Shown: one piece after another, positions 48,499-56,698 of the stretch
Layout: the number at the start of each line of letters is the position of its first letter
Numbering within the stretch: the stretch's first letter is position 1
Assembly (NCBI GenBank): GCA_041744375.1
Contig: JBGTLA010000095.1
Span: 134,395-198,394, forward strand
Direction: 5' to 3'
DNA: 64,000 nucleotides
Source of the DNA: JBGTLA01 sp041744375
Lineage (GTDB): Bacteria > Actinomycetota > Acidimicrobiia > Spongiisociales > ZC4RG35
Notes under the pieces: model-generated
Told to the model about the DNA's origin: nothing
The model's database searches: none
The model's input: only the letters and a program-made list of their open reading frames with translations
Program-made: the position numbers and the translations under genes

Positions 48499-50148
48499 TC
48501 ATTCGAGGGGGTCGAGGGCGGCGCGTGTGTAGGTGGTGGCCGCATCCCACAACAGGATGTTGGGCACCCCGGCGTCGCGAGACGCCTCGATCTGTGCCCT
48601 CACCTCGGCCGGACCGTAGGCGATCCCGAGCGAGAAGTCCTGGAGCCATGACACGACATGGGCGCCGGTGCCTTCGGTCAGCTCGACGAAGTCCACCAAC
48701 GACCGGAAGGTGATGTCGTATGGTTGGGCGTTGGGGTTGTCGACCCCGTACTCTCCCGGTCCCCAATGCGAGGGGTACACCATCGGCGCCACGTAGTCGA
48801 CGTGTTCGGCCATTCGGGGGATGTCTTGGGCCACCTCCGTGGGGCGCGTTGCGGCGATACCGAACACGGCCGCGCCCAGGCGGGCGCCGGACTCGATGAC
48901 CCGGGGGCGGCTCTCTTCCAAGAAGCTGACGATGGCGTCTTCGGGGGTGCCGTCACCGCCGGGGTACACCAACTCGGAGAGGGTGTCGGGGCGGCGCACG
49001 TAGTCGAACATGACGTCGTCGACCCCGAGTCGGGCTGCCTCTTCCGCCAGGGCGATGTTGTATTCGCGCACGTCGGGGTCGAAGGGATTCGTGAATCCTC
49101 CATACTGGCCGTAGGCGCTGCCGTCCGGGTTCTGAACCACCCAGTTCATGTTGCCGGTGGCGATGGCGTAGTTGGCCAAAATCGGGTCGCGGAAATTGAC
49201 GATACGCGCCACGACCCTCACTCCTTTTTGGTGCAGTTCCTCGACGACGGTCGGGAGATCGAAGAGGACGGTGACCGCCCCGATCTCATGGGCGAGCTCG
49301 ACTTCGGTGTCGTACCAGATTTCACCCGCCTCGTCCTTGAGGTCCAATTGCACCGTGTTGATGAGGCCGGCGTCGATCATGTCCATGATCGGATCCTTGA
49401 GGATCGGGGTAGCCCACGTCCAACCGGTGGCGTGCACCCCGAAAATGGGAGGTGCCCCCGGGGCTCCCGGAAGCGCCAATTCGACGGAGACGACCTCAGA
49501 GGCAGTGTTGCCGAGGTGGTCGGTGGCAGTAATGATCACGGCAGAGTTGGGTGGCTCCGCAAATAACCTCTCGAACGACCCGTCGGTAGCCACCGCCACC
49601 TCACGGCCGTCTACCAGCACCGCCGCTTCGAGGTCGTCGACGGTGCCACCGACCAGCACCTCCGAGCCGACCGGGACCGGGCCGTCGGGGCTGAGGATGC
49701 GCACGGTAGGTGGCGTGGTGTTGAGAGTGAAGGTGCGAGACTCCGACAGCGCCCCGAATGGGAACGAGCGAGGCAGAACTGCTTCCAGGGTGTGCTCGCC
49801 GTCGGGAAGGTCCGTCAACGTCGTTGTGAGCGAACCGTTGGGGCCCCTCGTCAGCGTGATGGGCTCATCGTTGAGTGTCACCGCTAGTTCGTCGGTCGAT
49901 AGCTCGGTGGCGACGGTGATCGTCACCTCGGAGGAGTCTCCACCCAAGACGGCGCCATCCTCGACCCCGGAGAGAGTCATCTCGCCGCCGCCCGATCCGA
50001 TCAGCCACGGGACCACCAGGATTATCACCGGCAGGGCGACGAAGACGACCTTGCCCCGTCTCGTCAGCCGGTAACGAGGCTTGGGCGCAGAAGGCTTGGC
50101 CCGAACACTGTCGGCTCTCGTGGTGGGCGGCGGGGAGACATGAGACAT
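48499..50148 (-). CDS. DUF4015 glycoside-hydrolase-like protein, membrane-anchored
   Basis: 549 aa. A cytoplasmic basic start and one membrane helix (VVFVALPVIILVVPWLIG) lead to two Ig-like domains (residues 65-225) and a C-terminal TIM-barrel-like DUF4015 domain: IFGVHATGWTWATPILKDP, TVQLDLKDEAGEIWYDTEV, GVRVVARIVNFRDPILANY, VDDVMFDYVRRPD, VDYVAPMVYPSHWGPGEYG. DUF4015 proteins are putative glycosidases of exopolysaccharide metabolism. Divergent from the MBOAT gene, which fits a shared polysaccharide function; the substrate is unknown. Confidence 0.85.
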   Translation of the reverse strand: MSHVSPPPTTRADSVRAKPSAPKPRYRLTRRGKVVFVALPVIILVVPWLIGSGGGEMTLSGVEDGAVLGGDSSEVTITVATELSTDELAVTLNDEPITLTRGPNGSLTTTLTDLPDGEHTLEAVLPRSFPFGALSESRTFTLNTTPPTVRILSPDGPVPVGSEVLVGGTVDDLEAAVLVDGREVAVATDGSFERLFAEPPNSAVIITATDHLGNTASEVVSVELALPGAPGAPPIFGVHATGWTWATPILKDPIMDMIDAGLINTVQLDLKDEAGEIWYDTEVELAHEIGAVTVLFDLPTVVEELHQKGVRVVARIVNFRDPILANYAIATGNMNWVVQNPDGSAYGQYGGFTNPFDPDVREYNIALAEEAARLGVDDVMFDYVRRPDTLSELVYPGGDGTPEDAIVSFLEESRPRVIESGARLGAAVFGIAATRPTEVAQDIPRMAEHVDYVAPMVYPSHWGPGEYGVDNPNAQPYDITFRSLVDFVELTEGTGAHVVSWLQDFSLGIAYGPAEVRAQIEASRDAGVPNILLWDAATTYTRAALDPLE

Positions 50149-50246
50149 GGTGGAAGTGAGCTACCAGCGTAGTGAATCGGCCGACATTCCCGACGTTGGG
50201 CCCACCCGTCGGTAGCATTCGGCCTCGTCGTCGATCCAGGTTTCCT

Positions 50247-51659
50247 GTGCTCTTCCCGACCATCCAGTTCGCCCTGTTCTTCGTGGTGGTGCTGACCGCC
50301 AACTGGCTACTGCTTCCCCATCGACAGCGGTGGAAAGGGTTCATGCTGGCCGCCAGCTACGTCTTCTATGGGGCGTGGGACTGGCGCTTCATTCTGCTCA
50401 TCATGACGTCGACTCTCCTCAACCAGGCGGCGGCGACGGTCATGAGTCGCACCGAGGATCACGGGCGAAGGAGAGCGGCGGTGATCTCGGCGGTGGCGGC
50501 CAACCTCGGGATCCTGGGTTGGTTCAAGTACTACGGATTCTTCGTGAGTTCGGCGCTCAACCTGTTCAACAGCATCGGCGTGGAGTTGCCTCTGCCCTTG
50601 CTGCAGGTCACGCTGCCGGTGGGTATTTCGTTCTTCACCTTCCAGGCTCTCTCCTATGTCATCGACATCTACCGGGGGGAACAGGACAAGGCCCCCCTCT
50701 TGGACTTTGCGGTGTACCTGGCGTTCTTTCCGCAATTGGTCGCCGGTCCGATCGTCCGCAGCCGAGAGTTCTTGCCTCAACTCCACGGTCCCAAGGACCC
50801 GCGTGCCGTCGATGCCACCCGGGCCTTTGGGTTGATCGCAGGCGGACTGTTCAAGAAGGTCGTCGTGGCCAACACCTTGGCCACGACCATCGTCGACCCT
50901 GTCTTTGCCTCGCCAGGTCAGTTCAGCGCCCTGGAAGTCCTGATGGCGGTCTACGGGTACGCTGTCCAGATCTACGCCGACTTCTCGGGATACACCGACA
51001 TCGCCATCGGCGTCGCCCTCTTGATGGGCTTCAGATTCCCCGACAACTTCAACTCGCCGTACACCGCCGTCTCCATCCAGGACTTCTGGCGCCGGTGGCA
51101 CATGACCCTCAGCCGATGGCTGCGCGATTATCTGTACATCCCGTTGGGAGGGAATCGCGACGGGCGAGCGGCCACCTATAGGAACCTGTCTCTCACCATG
51201 CTTTTGGGAGGGCTCTGGCACGGGGCGGCGTGGACATTTGTGCTGTGGGGAGCATTCCACGGGGGCCTGTTGGCCTGGGAGAGGTACCGGGGTGAGATGA
51301 CGGCCCACCAGCCTGCCGTCGAAACCCCGCTGAACCGAGCCGTCAGTCGCCTGGCGACGTTCCATCTCGTGTGTCTCGGGTGGGTCCTCTTCCGAGCCGA
51401 CTCCCTCGGTCATGTGGGTGAGATCCTCTCTCGACTCCTAGACTGGGGAGCGGCCCCGGCCGTGACTCCGGCGGTGTTGTTGCTGGTGGCGGGTGGGATC
51501 GGCGTCCAATACGTGCCCACCGACTTCCGAGCCAGGCTGCAGGCGGGATTTGCCCGATTGGGGCCGGTAACGATGACGGCGGCGTTGGGAGTGTTCCTCT
51601 TGATCCTGGACGGGCTCGGGCCTGAAGGGGTTGCTCCATTCATCTATTTCCAGTTCTGA
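50247..51659 (+). CDS. MBOAT-family membrane O-acyltransferase
   Basis: 470 aa from GTG 50247, chosen because it opens directly with the first membrane helix (LFPTIQFALFFVVVLTANW); the frame is open upstream to 50172. About ten helices; AlgI/DltB-like motifs include FYGAWDWRFILLI, VGISFFTFQALSYVIDIYRG, FPQLVAGPIVRSREFLPQL, IQDFWRRWHMTLSRWLRDYL and the catalytic His region LLGGLWHGAAWTFVLWGAFHG. It moves acyl groups across the membrane to extracellular polymers, with the following SGNH protein as probable partner. Confidence 0.92.
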   Translation: MLFPTIQFALFFVVVLTANWLLLPHRQRWKGFMLAASYVFYGAWDWRFILLIMTSTLLNQAAATVMSRTEDHGRRRAAVISAVAANLGILGWFKYYGFFVSSALNLFNSIGVELPLPLLQVTLPVGISFFTFQALSYVIDIYRGEQDKAPLLDFAVYLAFFPQLVAGPIVRSREFLPQLHGPKDPRAVDATRAFGLIAGGLFKKVVVANTLATTIVDPVFASPGQFSALEVLMAVYGYAVQIYADFSGYTDIAIGVALLMGFRFPDNFNSPYTAVSIQDFWRRWHMTLSRWLRDYLYIPLGGNRDGRAATYRNLSLTMLLGGLWHGAAWTFVLWGAFHGGLLAWERYRGEMTAHQPAVETPLNRAVSRLATFHLVCLGWVLFRADSLGHVGEILSRLLDWGAAPAVTPAVLLLVAGGIGVQYVPTDFRARLQAGFARLGPVTMTAALGVFLLILDGLGPEGVAPFIYFQF

Positions 51660-51662
51660 TTC

Positions 51663-52679
51663 ATGGATCAATCCGACACGAGATCTCCGGTCAGCTTGCG
51701 GCGCTCGATGCCCGCCGGCATCGCCCTATTCGTGACGATCGGGGCGCTGATCCTCGGTCTCCTGCTCAATGCGGCCGATATCCGACGGACGGCCGAGCGG
51801 CAACCTCTCGGATGGCAGCGATCGGTGGCTGTGGCACTCGTCGAGCCGGTTTACCACGTCAGCACCTTCTTGCGTCTCGACCGGCCCCGAGCGGCGCTGG
51901 ACTCGGCCATGGGCCGTGAGACGGCCCTGCCTCCGGCCACCCAATCCCCGGAGGTCACTCCGTCGGCACCGAGCACCACGTCCACCAGCTTGGCGGTGAC
52001 GACCACCACCGTTCCCGGTAGGCGGGTGGTGACCGAGGAAGAACCCCTCGTGATGTACATCGGTGGGGACTCGATGGTGGGCCAGTTCGGCCCCATGCTG
52101 CAGAACCGTGCCAACCGCAGCGGAATGGTGGACTCCGAGTTCGTGTACGAATTCGAGTCCGGCCTCAGCCGCCCCGATTTCGTGGACTGGCCGGAGCGGC
52201 TCGACGGGGTCCGCGAGGAGCTGGACCCAGATGTCTTCGTGCTTTACTTCGGCGGCAACGACGCCCAGGCCATCTACATGCCCGACGGTACCTGGATTCC
52301 CTTCGACACACCGGAGTGGGAAGCCGAGTATCGACGGCGGGTGGCTGAAGTCATGTCCACGCTCGACGCGGACGGGCGCTGGGTCTACTGGATGGGCATG
52401 CCCATAGTCCAGTCGGAGACCTTCCGACCGCGAGTGGAGCTGATGAACTCGGTCTATGAGAGTGTGGCAGACGAATACACCCGGGTCACCTTTGTCGAGT
52501 CCTGGTCGGTATTCGTGGATGCCGATGGGAACTACAGCGAGTATCTACGCGACGAGAGTGGGGACCTGGTCGACATGCGGCTCAACGATGGAGTCCACTT
52601 CACCACAGCCGGCGCCATCCGTTTGGCCGAAGTCTTCTACGGCGTGCTGGCCGGCGACTGGGACCTGCCCTTGGACTAA
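51663..52679 (+). CDS. DUF459/SGNH-like exported hydrolase or acyltransferase
   Basis: 338 aa, three bases after the MBOAT stop. An N-terminal membrane anchor (GIALFVTIGALILGLLLNA), a Thr/Ser/Pro linker (residues 95-120), then an SGNH fold: MYIGGDSMVGQFGPML (block I Ser), VFVLYFGGNDAQAI (block III Asn) and MRLNDGVHFTTAGAIRLAEV (Asp-x-x-His). In AlgJ/AlgX- or PatB-like pairs the SGNH partner puts the acyl group on the polymer. Together with the MBOAT gene it forms a two-gene unit. Confidence 0.85.
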   Translation: MDQSDTRSPVSLRRSMPAGIALFVTIGALILGLLLNAADIRRTAERQPLGWQRSVAVALVEPVYHVSTFLRLDRPRAALDSAMGRETALPPATQSPEVTPSAPSTTSTSLAVTTTTVPGRRVVTEEEPLVMYIGGDSMVGQFGPMLQNRANRSGMVDSEFVYEFESGLSRPDFVDWPERLDGVREELDPDVFVLYFGGNDAQAIYMPDGTWIPFDTPEWEAEYRRRVAEVMSTLDADGRWVYWMGMPIVQSETFRPRVELMNSVYESVADEYTRVTFVESWSVFVDADGNYSEYLRDESGDLVDMRLNDGVHFTTAGAIRLAEVFYGVLAGDWDLPLD

Positions 52680-52711
52680 GAACGACGCAACGGATCAGAG
52701 GGCCGGTGGGT

Positions 52712-53842
52712 TCAAAGGACGCGAACGGCGACGAGGGTGGCGTCGTCTTGGATCGAACCGGCGACGTGTTCGACCACGCGGGCCAGTACCTCTTGTGTGA
52801 GGTTGACGAGAGGGAGCTCGGAGAGACCACTAACAGAGTCCACCAGCCGGGCGATGCCCCACTCCGAACCGGAGGGTTGGCGGGCTTGAACGACCCCGTC
52901 GGTGTAGAGCACCACCGTGTCGCCGGAAGCGATCGGGAGACGGGTGGGCGCCGCCCCCATCTGGCCGAGGCCCAGCGGTGGACTGGTCGGTGTGAGGGGC
53001 ATCGCCTCGGTGAGCCCCTCCGTCGAGAGAATGGGTGGAACGTGGCCGGCACACCACACCGACAGGACCCCCTGTTCGAGGTCGATACGGGCAAGGACGC
53101 CGGTGACGTACCCGCAGTCGGTCCACTGGAAGGCGATCCGGCGGTCGATGGCGGCGGCGATTTCGGCGAGGGACCAGTCCTGCCTGCGTCGCAGCCGGTA
53201 TTCGCCCAAGGCGACACTCGACATCAGCGTGGCCTCCAGGCCGTGGCCGACGGCGTCGAAGATGGCGATGTCAACGCTCTTGTGGTCCACGGCATAGTCG
53301 AAGGTGTCTCCGGCGATGTCGTAGGCCGGTTCCAGCTTGCCGGCTACCTCCACCTGGTTGTCCTCGAAGGACGACGGGGGCAACATCTCGTACTGAATGG
53401 TGGCGGCCAGATCGAACCGCCCCGCCCCCCTGATTCGCTCGACGACATCGCTGTACTGGCGGGCGTCGAGGATGGCGGCGGCTATCACCGAGGCCATGGC
53501 CAGCAACGTTCTCTCGTCGAGTCGGCTGCCGGTCAACTCGAGGACTCCCACTCGTTGGGATCGCCGTGCCAGCGGAACGAAAGCCGTGCTGTCGACGACC
53601 TTGAGGGACATCTCCTGAAAGGCATCACCCACAGGACCGTTGTCGGCACTAGCTGTTGCGTTGCCGTCATCGAGGGCCGTGAACGATTCGAGGGCGTAAT
53701 CCACCACCCACACCCTCACTCCGGTACACATCTCGCCGAGCACCGAGGCGAGTCGTTGGTGGAGTTGGTGGATCGGGGTCGTGTCGAGGGCACCGACCAG
53801 GGTTTCGACCATCATCGTCGAGTCGGGGGGCTCGGATGTCAT
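52712..53842 (-). CDS. SpoIIE/RsbU-type PP2C phosphatase with GAF-like domain
   Basis: 376 aa from ATG 53842, which overlaps the recombinase stop (ATGA). The N-terminal 150 residues look GAF-like (IHQLHQRLASVLGEMCTGVR, SRLDERTLLAMASVIAAAIL). The C-terminal phosphatase shows AATIQYEMLPPSSFEDNQVE, YDIAGDTFDYAVDHKSVDIA, IFDAVGHGLEATLMS, ADTVVLYTDGVVQAR and the closing QDDATLVAVRV. The family dephosphorylates anti-anti-sigma factors. No sigma or STAS gene is near; the upstream partner is a Xer-type recombinase, which is unusual. Confidence 0.85.
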   Translation of the reverse strand: MTSEPPDSTMMVETLVGALDTTPIHQLHQRLASVLGEMCTGVRVWVVDYALESFTALDDGNATASADNGPVGDAFQEMSLKVVDSTAFVPLARRSQRVGVLELTGSRLDERTLLAMASVIAAAILDARQYSDVVERIRGAGRFDLAATIQYEMLPPSSFEDNQVEVAGKLEPAYDIAGDTFDYAVDHKSVDIAIFDAVGHGLEATLMSSVALGEYRLRRRQDWSLAEIAAAIDRRIAFQWTDCGYVTGVLARIDLEQGVLSVWCAGHVPPILSTEGLTEAMPLTPTSPPLGLGQMGAAPTRLPIASGDTVVLYTDGVVQARQPSGSEWGIARLVDSVSGLSELPLVNLTQEVLARVVEHVAGSIQDDATLVAVRVL

Positions 53843-54828
53843 CGTTCTGAGAGGATGCGACGGGCGGGGTTGGCCATTGCCGTGTCCTCCACACCGCGGG
53901 CGGCGACGTCGATGTAGGCCTGGGTCGTGGCCAGGTCGGAGTGGCCCAGCAGGCGCTGCACTTCGGGCACCGACCCGGATTGTTCTACCAGCAAGGTGGC
54001 GTAGGTGTGACGAAGTGAGTGGGCCAAGGCGCCGGGGGGAGGGGCCACCGCGGCCCGCCGGAACCAACCCAACACCAGGTGGTCGATGACCTTGGGAGTG
54101 AGGGGTTTCCCACCGGGACGGACCACGAGGCGGTCGGTGGCCTCGAACCCCCCGACGAGATCGCGGCGCGACTCCAGGTATCTGTCGATGATGACGACGA
54201 CCTCGGGCGGGATGGGGACGGTTCGGATTACGCCGCCTTTGCCCGCTACCGACAGCTTCGTCATCTCGGTGGGGGAGCGCCGCACATCCCCGACTCGCAG
54301 CCCGATAGCCTCCGAGACCCGGATGCCGGCCCCCACGAAAAGAGCGCACAACACCTGCTCGAGTTCGGGCCAGGGCGTCCTCGTGCGTTCACCGGGGACT
54401 TGGGCGGCCGCTACCACTCGGGTCAGATCGTCTTCGGATATCGGTTTCGGTCGCCACCGCTGGGCCTTGGGTGGCTCGACGAAGTCGATCGGGTTGGTTT
54501 CGAGGAGTTGGCGGTGGACCACGAGCCAGCGGCAGAAGCCCGACCACGTCGAGCGACACCGGCGGATGGTAGAGGCGGCATGATCAGAGGCGTAACGGGC
54601 AAAGACGTCGGTCATGACATCCGGAGTCAGGTCGGCGACCGTGAGGCGCCCCAGGTGGCGCTCGAAGGAATCGGGTCCCTCGCCGACGTCGTGTCTCAAC
54701 TCCTCGGTCATCAGCCGGCCGATGATGGCCAGGTCGGCACGGCGGGCGCGCCTGGTGGCAGACGACGGCTTGGATGTGTTCTTCCACGCCAGCCACCGTT
54801 GCGCCAGATCGGAGAGTGGTTCTTGCAT
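53839..54828 (-). CDS. Xer-type tyrosine recombinase
   Basis: 329 aa. All catalytic motifs are intact: Arg in GAGIRVSEAIGLRVGDV, Lys in VAGKGGVIRTVPI, HxxR in AHSLRHTYATLL, His in LLGHSDLATTQAYI with the nucleophile Tyr. The N-terminal core-binding domain (LSDLAQRWLAWKNTSKPSSA) is short, as in XerC/D. It is not next to any att-like repeat except the palindrome at 54861-54884 just upstream, and is coupled to a phosphatase gene. It could be a chromosomal Xer protein or a domesticated integrase. Confidence 0.85.
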   Translation of the reverse strand: MQEPLSDLAQRWLAWKNTSKPSSATRRARRADLAIIGRLMTEELRHDVGEGPDSFERHLGRLTVADLTPDVMTDVFARYASDHAASTIRRCRSTWSGFCRWLVVHRQLLETNPIDFVEPPKAQRWRPKPISEDDLTRVVAAAQVPGERTRTPWPELEQVLCALFVGAGIRVSEAIGLRVGDVRRSPTEMTKLSVAGKGGVIRTVPIPPEVVVIIDRYLESRRDLVGGFEATDRLVVRPGGKPLTPKVIDHLVLGWFRRAAVAPPPGALAHSLRHTYATLLVEQSGSVPEVQRLLGHSDLATTQAYIDVAARGVEDTAMANPARRILSER

Positions 54829-54860
54829 GGCGCCACCTTAGACGATGAGGGCCCATTGAG

Positions 54861-54884
54861 TGCGGATAATACAGATTATCCGCA
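54861..54884. promoter_or_regulatory. 24-bp dif-like palindrome before the recombinase gene
   Basis: TGCGGATAAT, ACAG and ATTATCCGCA form a perfect 10-bp inverted repeat with a 4-bp centre, 33 bp upstream of the Xer-type gene. Written as 11-6-11 (AGTGCGGATAA, TACAGA, TTATCCGCAAC) it resembles the layout of dif sites; the left arm agrees with E. coli dif at 9 of 11 bases, the right arm less. It is AT-rich against a GC-rich background and also offers TATTAT/GATAAT -10 hexamers, so it may be an operator-promoter instead. Confidence 0.5.
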
Positions 54885-54937
54885 ACAAGCAGAGGTCAGG
54901 CACCAAGGTGGTCAGCAAGGGCCATCCGGGGCCACTC

Positions 54938-55306
54938 TCAACCGGTGGCGAGAGGTTCCAGGGCGATGGTGCGAGCTTCACCACAGGCTCGATAGAGATG
55001 CCAGAGCGCTTGGCGTGTGCCGGCGTCGGAACCGTCTTCACCCAGATCGGTGTCGACGTCGTCCATGGCGGCTTCGATGCGATACACGAAATCGCGTATG
55101 TCGTCGAGGCGGGACTGGGCCATGAGGACCTGATCGGGTTGCAACCGGTGAGTCGTTGCCAGTCTGCGGGCCTCGTAGGCGCGCTGGCGATGGCTACGCC
55201 GACAGTATCGCGACGGCCGCCCGGCACCGGAGGTGATAGCGAAGCGCCGACCACACCACTGGCACCTCTGCTCTCGGGGACTGTGGCCTTCGGTTGATAA
55301 CGTCAC
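54938..55306 (-). CDS. Small zinc-finger protein, actinobacterial type
   Basis: 122 aa from GTG 55306. The N terminus has a compact metal site, CQWCGRRF and RPSRYCRRSHRQRAYEARR, common to short actinobacterial proteins of unknown function; the rest is a helical, acidic region (LDDIRDFVYRIEAAMDDVDT). A perfect palindrome CGTCAC-T-GTGACG (55301-55313) covers the start codon and a TATATC hexamer lies seven bases before it, pointing to a leaderless, regulated transcript. The function is unknown. Confidence 0.65.
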   Translation of the reverse strand: MTLSTEGHSPREQRCQWCGRRFAITSGAGRPSRYCRRSHRQRAYEARRLATTHRLQPDQVLMAQSRLDDIRDFVYRIEAAMDDVDTDLGEDGSDAGTRQALWHLYRACGEARTIALEPLATG

Positions 55307-55345
55307 TGTGACGATATAGTAGCCGCTTGCGCCGGTGGGGCGACG

Positions 55346-55711
55346 TCAGTCCGCTGCCGGCTGGAGGATCTCGACGCGGTTGCCGAACGGGTCGGTGATG
55401 TACATCCGATCGTAACCGGGAAGCGGCTCATCGACCGCGATGGGGATCCCGGATCGTTCCAATCGCCGCTTCATGCCGCCGAGGTCGTTGGTGAGCAATG
55501 CCGGATGAGCTTTGCGGGTCGGACGGAAGTCTGCGTCCACCCCCAGGTGGATGTGGGCAGAGCCTCCCACGAACCAGCACCCACCTCGCGCGGCCAAGTG
55601 GTGAGGCTTTGGTGTCTGCACGAGGCCCAGCACCCCGGCGTAAAAGGCCACAGCCTCTTTCTCCTGACCGGGGGGCATGGCCAGTTGCACGTGGTGAAGG
55701 CCGGTGATCAT
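55346..55711 (-). CDS. Glyoxalase/VOC-superfamily protein
   Basis: 121 aa, single VOC domain: LHHVQLAMPPGQEKEAVAFY, GVLGLVQTPKPHHLAARGGC, WFVGGSAHIHLGV and the closing YDRMYITDPFGNRVEILQP. Metal ligands appear to be His near residue 7, His in HIHLGV and Glu in NRVEIL. Reactions of the family range from glyoxalase I to resistance by sequestration; no substrate can be assigned. ATG 55711 overlaps the Dps stop (ATGA), so the two are co-translated. Confidence 0.82.
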   Translation of the reverse strand: MITGLHHVQLAMPPGQEKEAVAFYAGVLGLVQTPKPHHLAARGGCWFVGGSAHIHLGVDADFRPTRKAHPALLTNDLGGMKRRLERSGIPIAVDEPLPGYDRMYITDPFGNRVEILQPAAD

Positions 55712-56262
55712 CCAGCCGCGGCCTTCGCCGCCTCCTTTTCGGTCGATGCACCCGCGCTGGTCAGCTCGCCGGCGGCGTTCTCGAGATGGGCCCGAACGAA
55801 CCAGTGGTTCTGCTCCAGTTCGCCGATCTGGCCGACCAGGATGTCTTCGGTGACCGGGTCGAGCTCACCGAGGGCCTCTTGGGCTTTGCGGTGATCTTCG
55901 ATGACTCCTGCATACACGAGATCGAGGGCGGCGAGATGCGCATCTGTCGTGGCCCGCCCGATGGAGTAATCCTCCCAGCGACGGGCGTCCACGACATGGC
56001 CGGGAGTGCCGTTGGGCGACCCTCCCAGGGTGGCGATCCGCTCGGCGAGGACGTCGACCATCGCCTGCACCGAAGCATGCTGGGGGTCGAGCATCTCGTG
56101 GACGCCGATGAAGCTGGGGCCCACCACGTTCCAGTGGATGTGTTTGAGGGTAAGGGCCAGGTCGATGAGCGAAACCAGGCGATCGTCGAGAGTGGTGATG
56201 ATATCTCGGGCCGATTCGAGGCTGAGGCCGGGAGTGGTGTAGGCGGGGGTGTCGGTATTCAT
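55708..56262 (-). CDS. dps: Dps-family DNA-protection/mini-ferritin protein
   Basis: 184 aa from ATG 56262. Ferroxidase motif LKHIHWNVVGPSFIGVHEML with the conserved His-Trp and Asp, then MVDVLAERIATLGGSPNGTP and LVGQIGELEQNHWFVRAHLE. Dps dodecamers bind DNA and oxidise iron with peroxide. The Ala/Lys-rich C-terminal tail (STEKEAAKAAAG) could contact DNA. Coupled to a VOC protein. It is divergent from the SAM riboswitch/osmC unit. Confidence 0.88.
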   Translation of the reverse strand: MNTDTPAYTTPGLSLESARDIITTLDDRLVSLIDLALTLKHIHWNVVGPSFIGVHEMLDPQHASVQAMVDVLAERIATLGGSPNGTPGHVVDARRWEDYSIGRATTDAHLAALDLVYAGVIEDHRKAQEALGELDPVTEDILVGQIGELEQNHWFVRAHLENAAGELTSAGASTEKEAAKAAAG

Positions 56263-56352
56263 ACGCCAATACTGCCACGAAGCCGGAGTATCCAAACACG
56301 GGATGGCTTTGACATGCCGCCTCACCGATGCTGTACTCGACACGTTGACAAC

Positions 56353-56459
56353 GCGCTCATCCAGAGCGGCGGAGGGACAGGCCCTGTGAAGCCGCGGCAA
56401 CCGGCCGGATCGGTGACAACCGAATCGGACCACGGTGCCAATGCCTGATCGATGAATGC
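56353..56459 (+). ncRNA. SAM-I (S-box) riboswitch
   Basis: The conserved core is all present in order: GCGCTCATC (P1 5' side), GAGGGACAGGCCC, GAAGCCGCGGCAACC and GGTGCCAATGCC, closed by GATGAATGC (P1 3' side, 8 of 9 pairs counting one wobble). P2 (GCGGC/GCCGC) and P3 helices are evident. S-box RNAs bind S-adenosylmethionine and switch off sulfur/methionine genes. A hairpin around AGCGCTC...GAGCGT near 56484-56502 may be the expression platform. It precedes osmC and the O-acetylhomoserine sulfhydrylase gene. Confidence 0.92.
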
Positions 56460-56527
56460 TTCGGCGGAAGTTACCGCTCGAAGCGCTCTGACTGGAGCGT
56501 AACAAGCGAGCAAGAGGAACCACCGCC

Positions 56528-56626
56528 ATGACACACCCCCACTCCCCCACCTTCCTCCCGCCGGTCTCTGTGTCGGCACCCATGTACATGCCCGGGCTCC
56601 GGGCGCCATGTCTCTGTACCCACTGA
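56528..56626 (+). CDS. Possible 32-aa leader peptide
   Basis: ATG 56528 to TGA 56626, between the riboswitch and osmC, with AGAGGAA about ten bases upstream. The product is Pro- and Met-rich and ends in APCLCTH, with two Cys codons just before the stop. Short Cys-rich upstream frames are known to govern cysteine genes in mycobacteria by attenuation. Support is only position and composition. Confidence 0.3.
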   Translation: MTHPHSPTFLPPVSVSAPMYMPGLRAPCLCTH

Positions 56627-56698
56627 CTCACCGCACCGCCCGCGAGCACAGGCCCTGCGGTGAGCCATCTGCAGACTTATCCACTACATGGAGGACAC

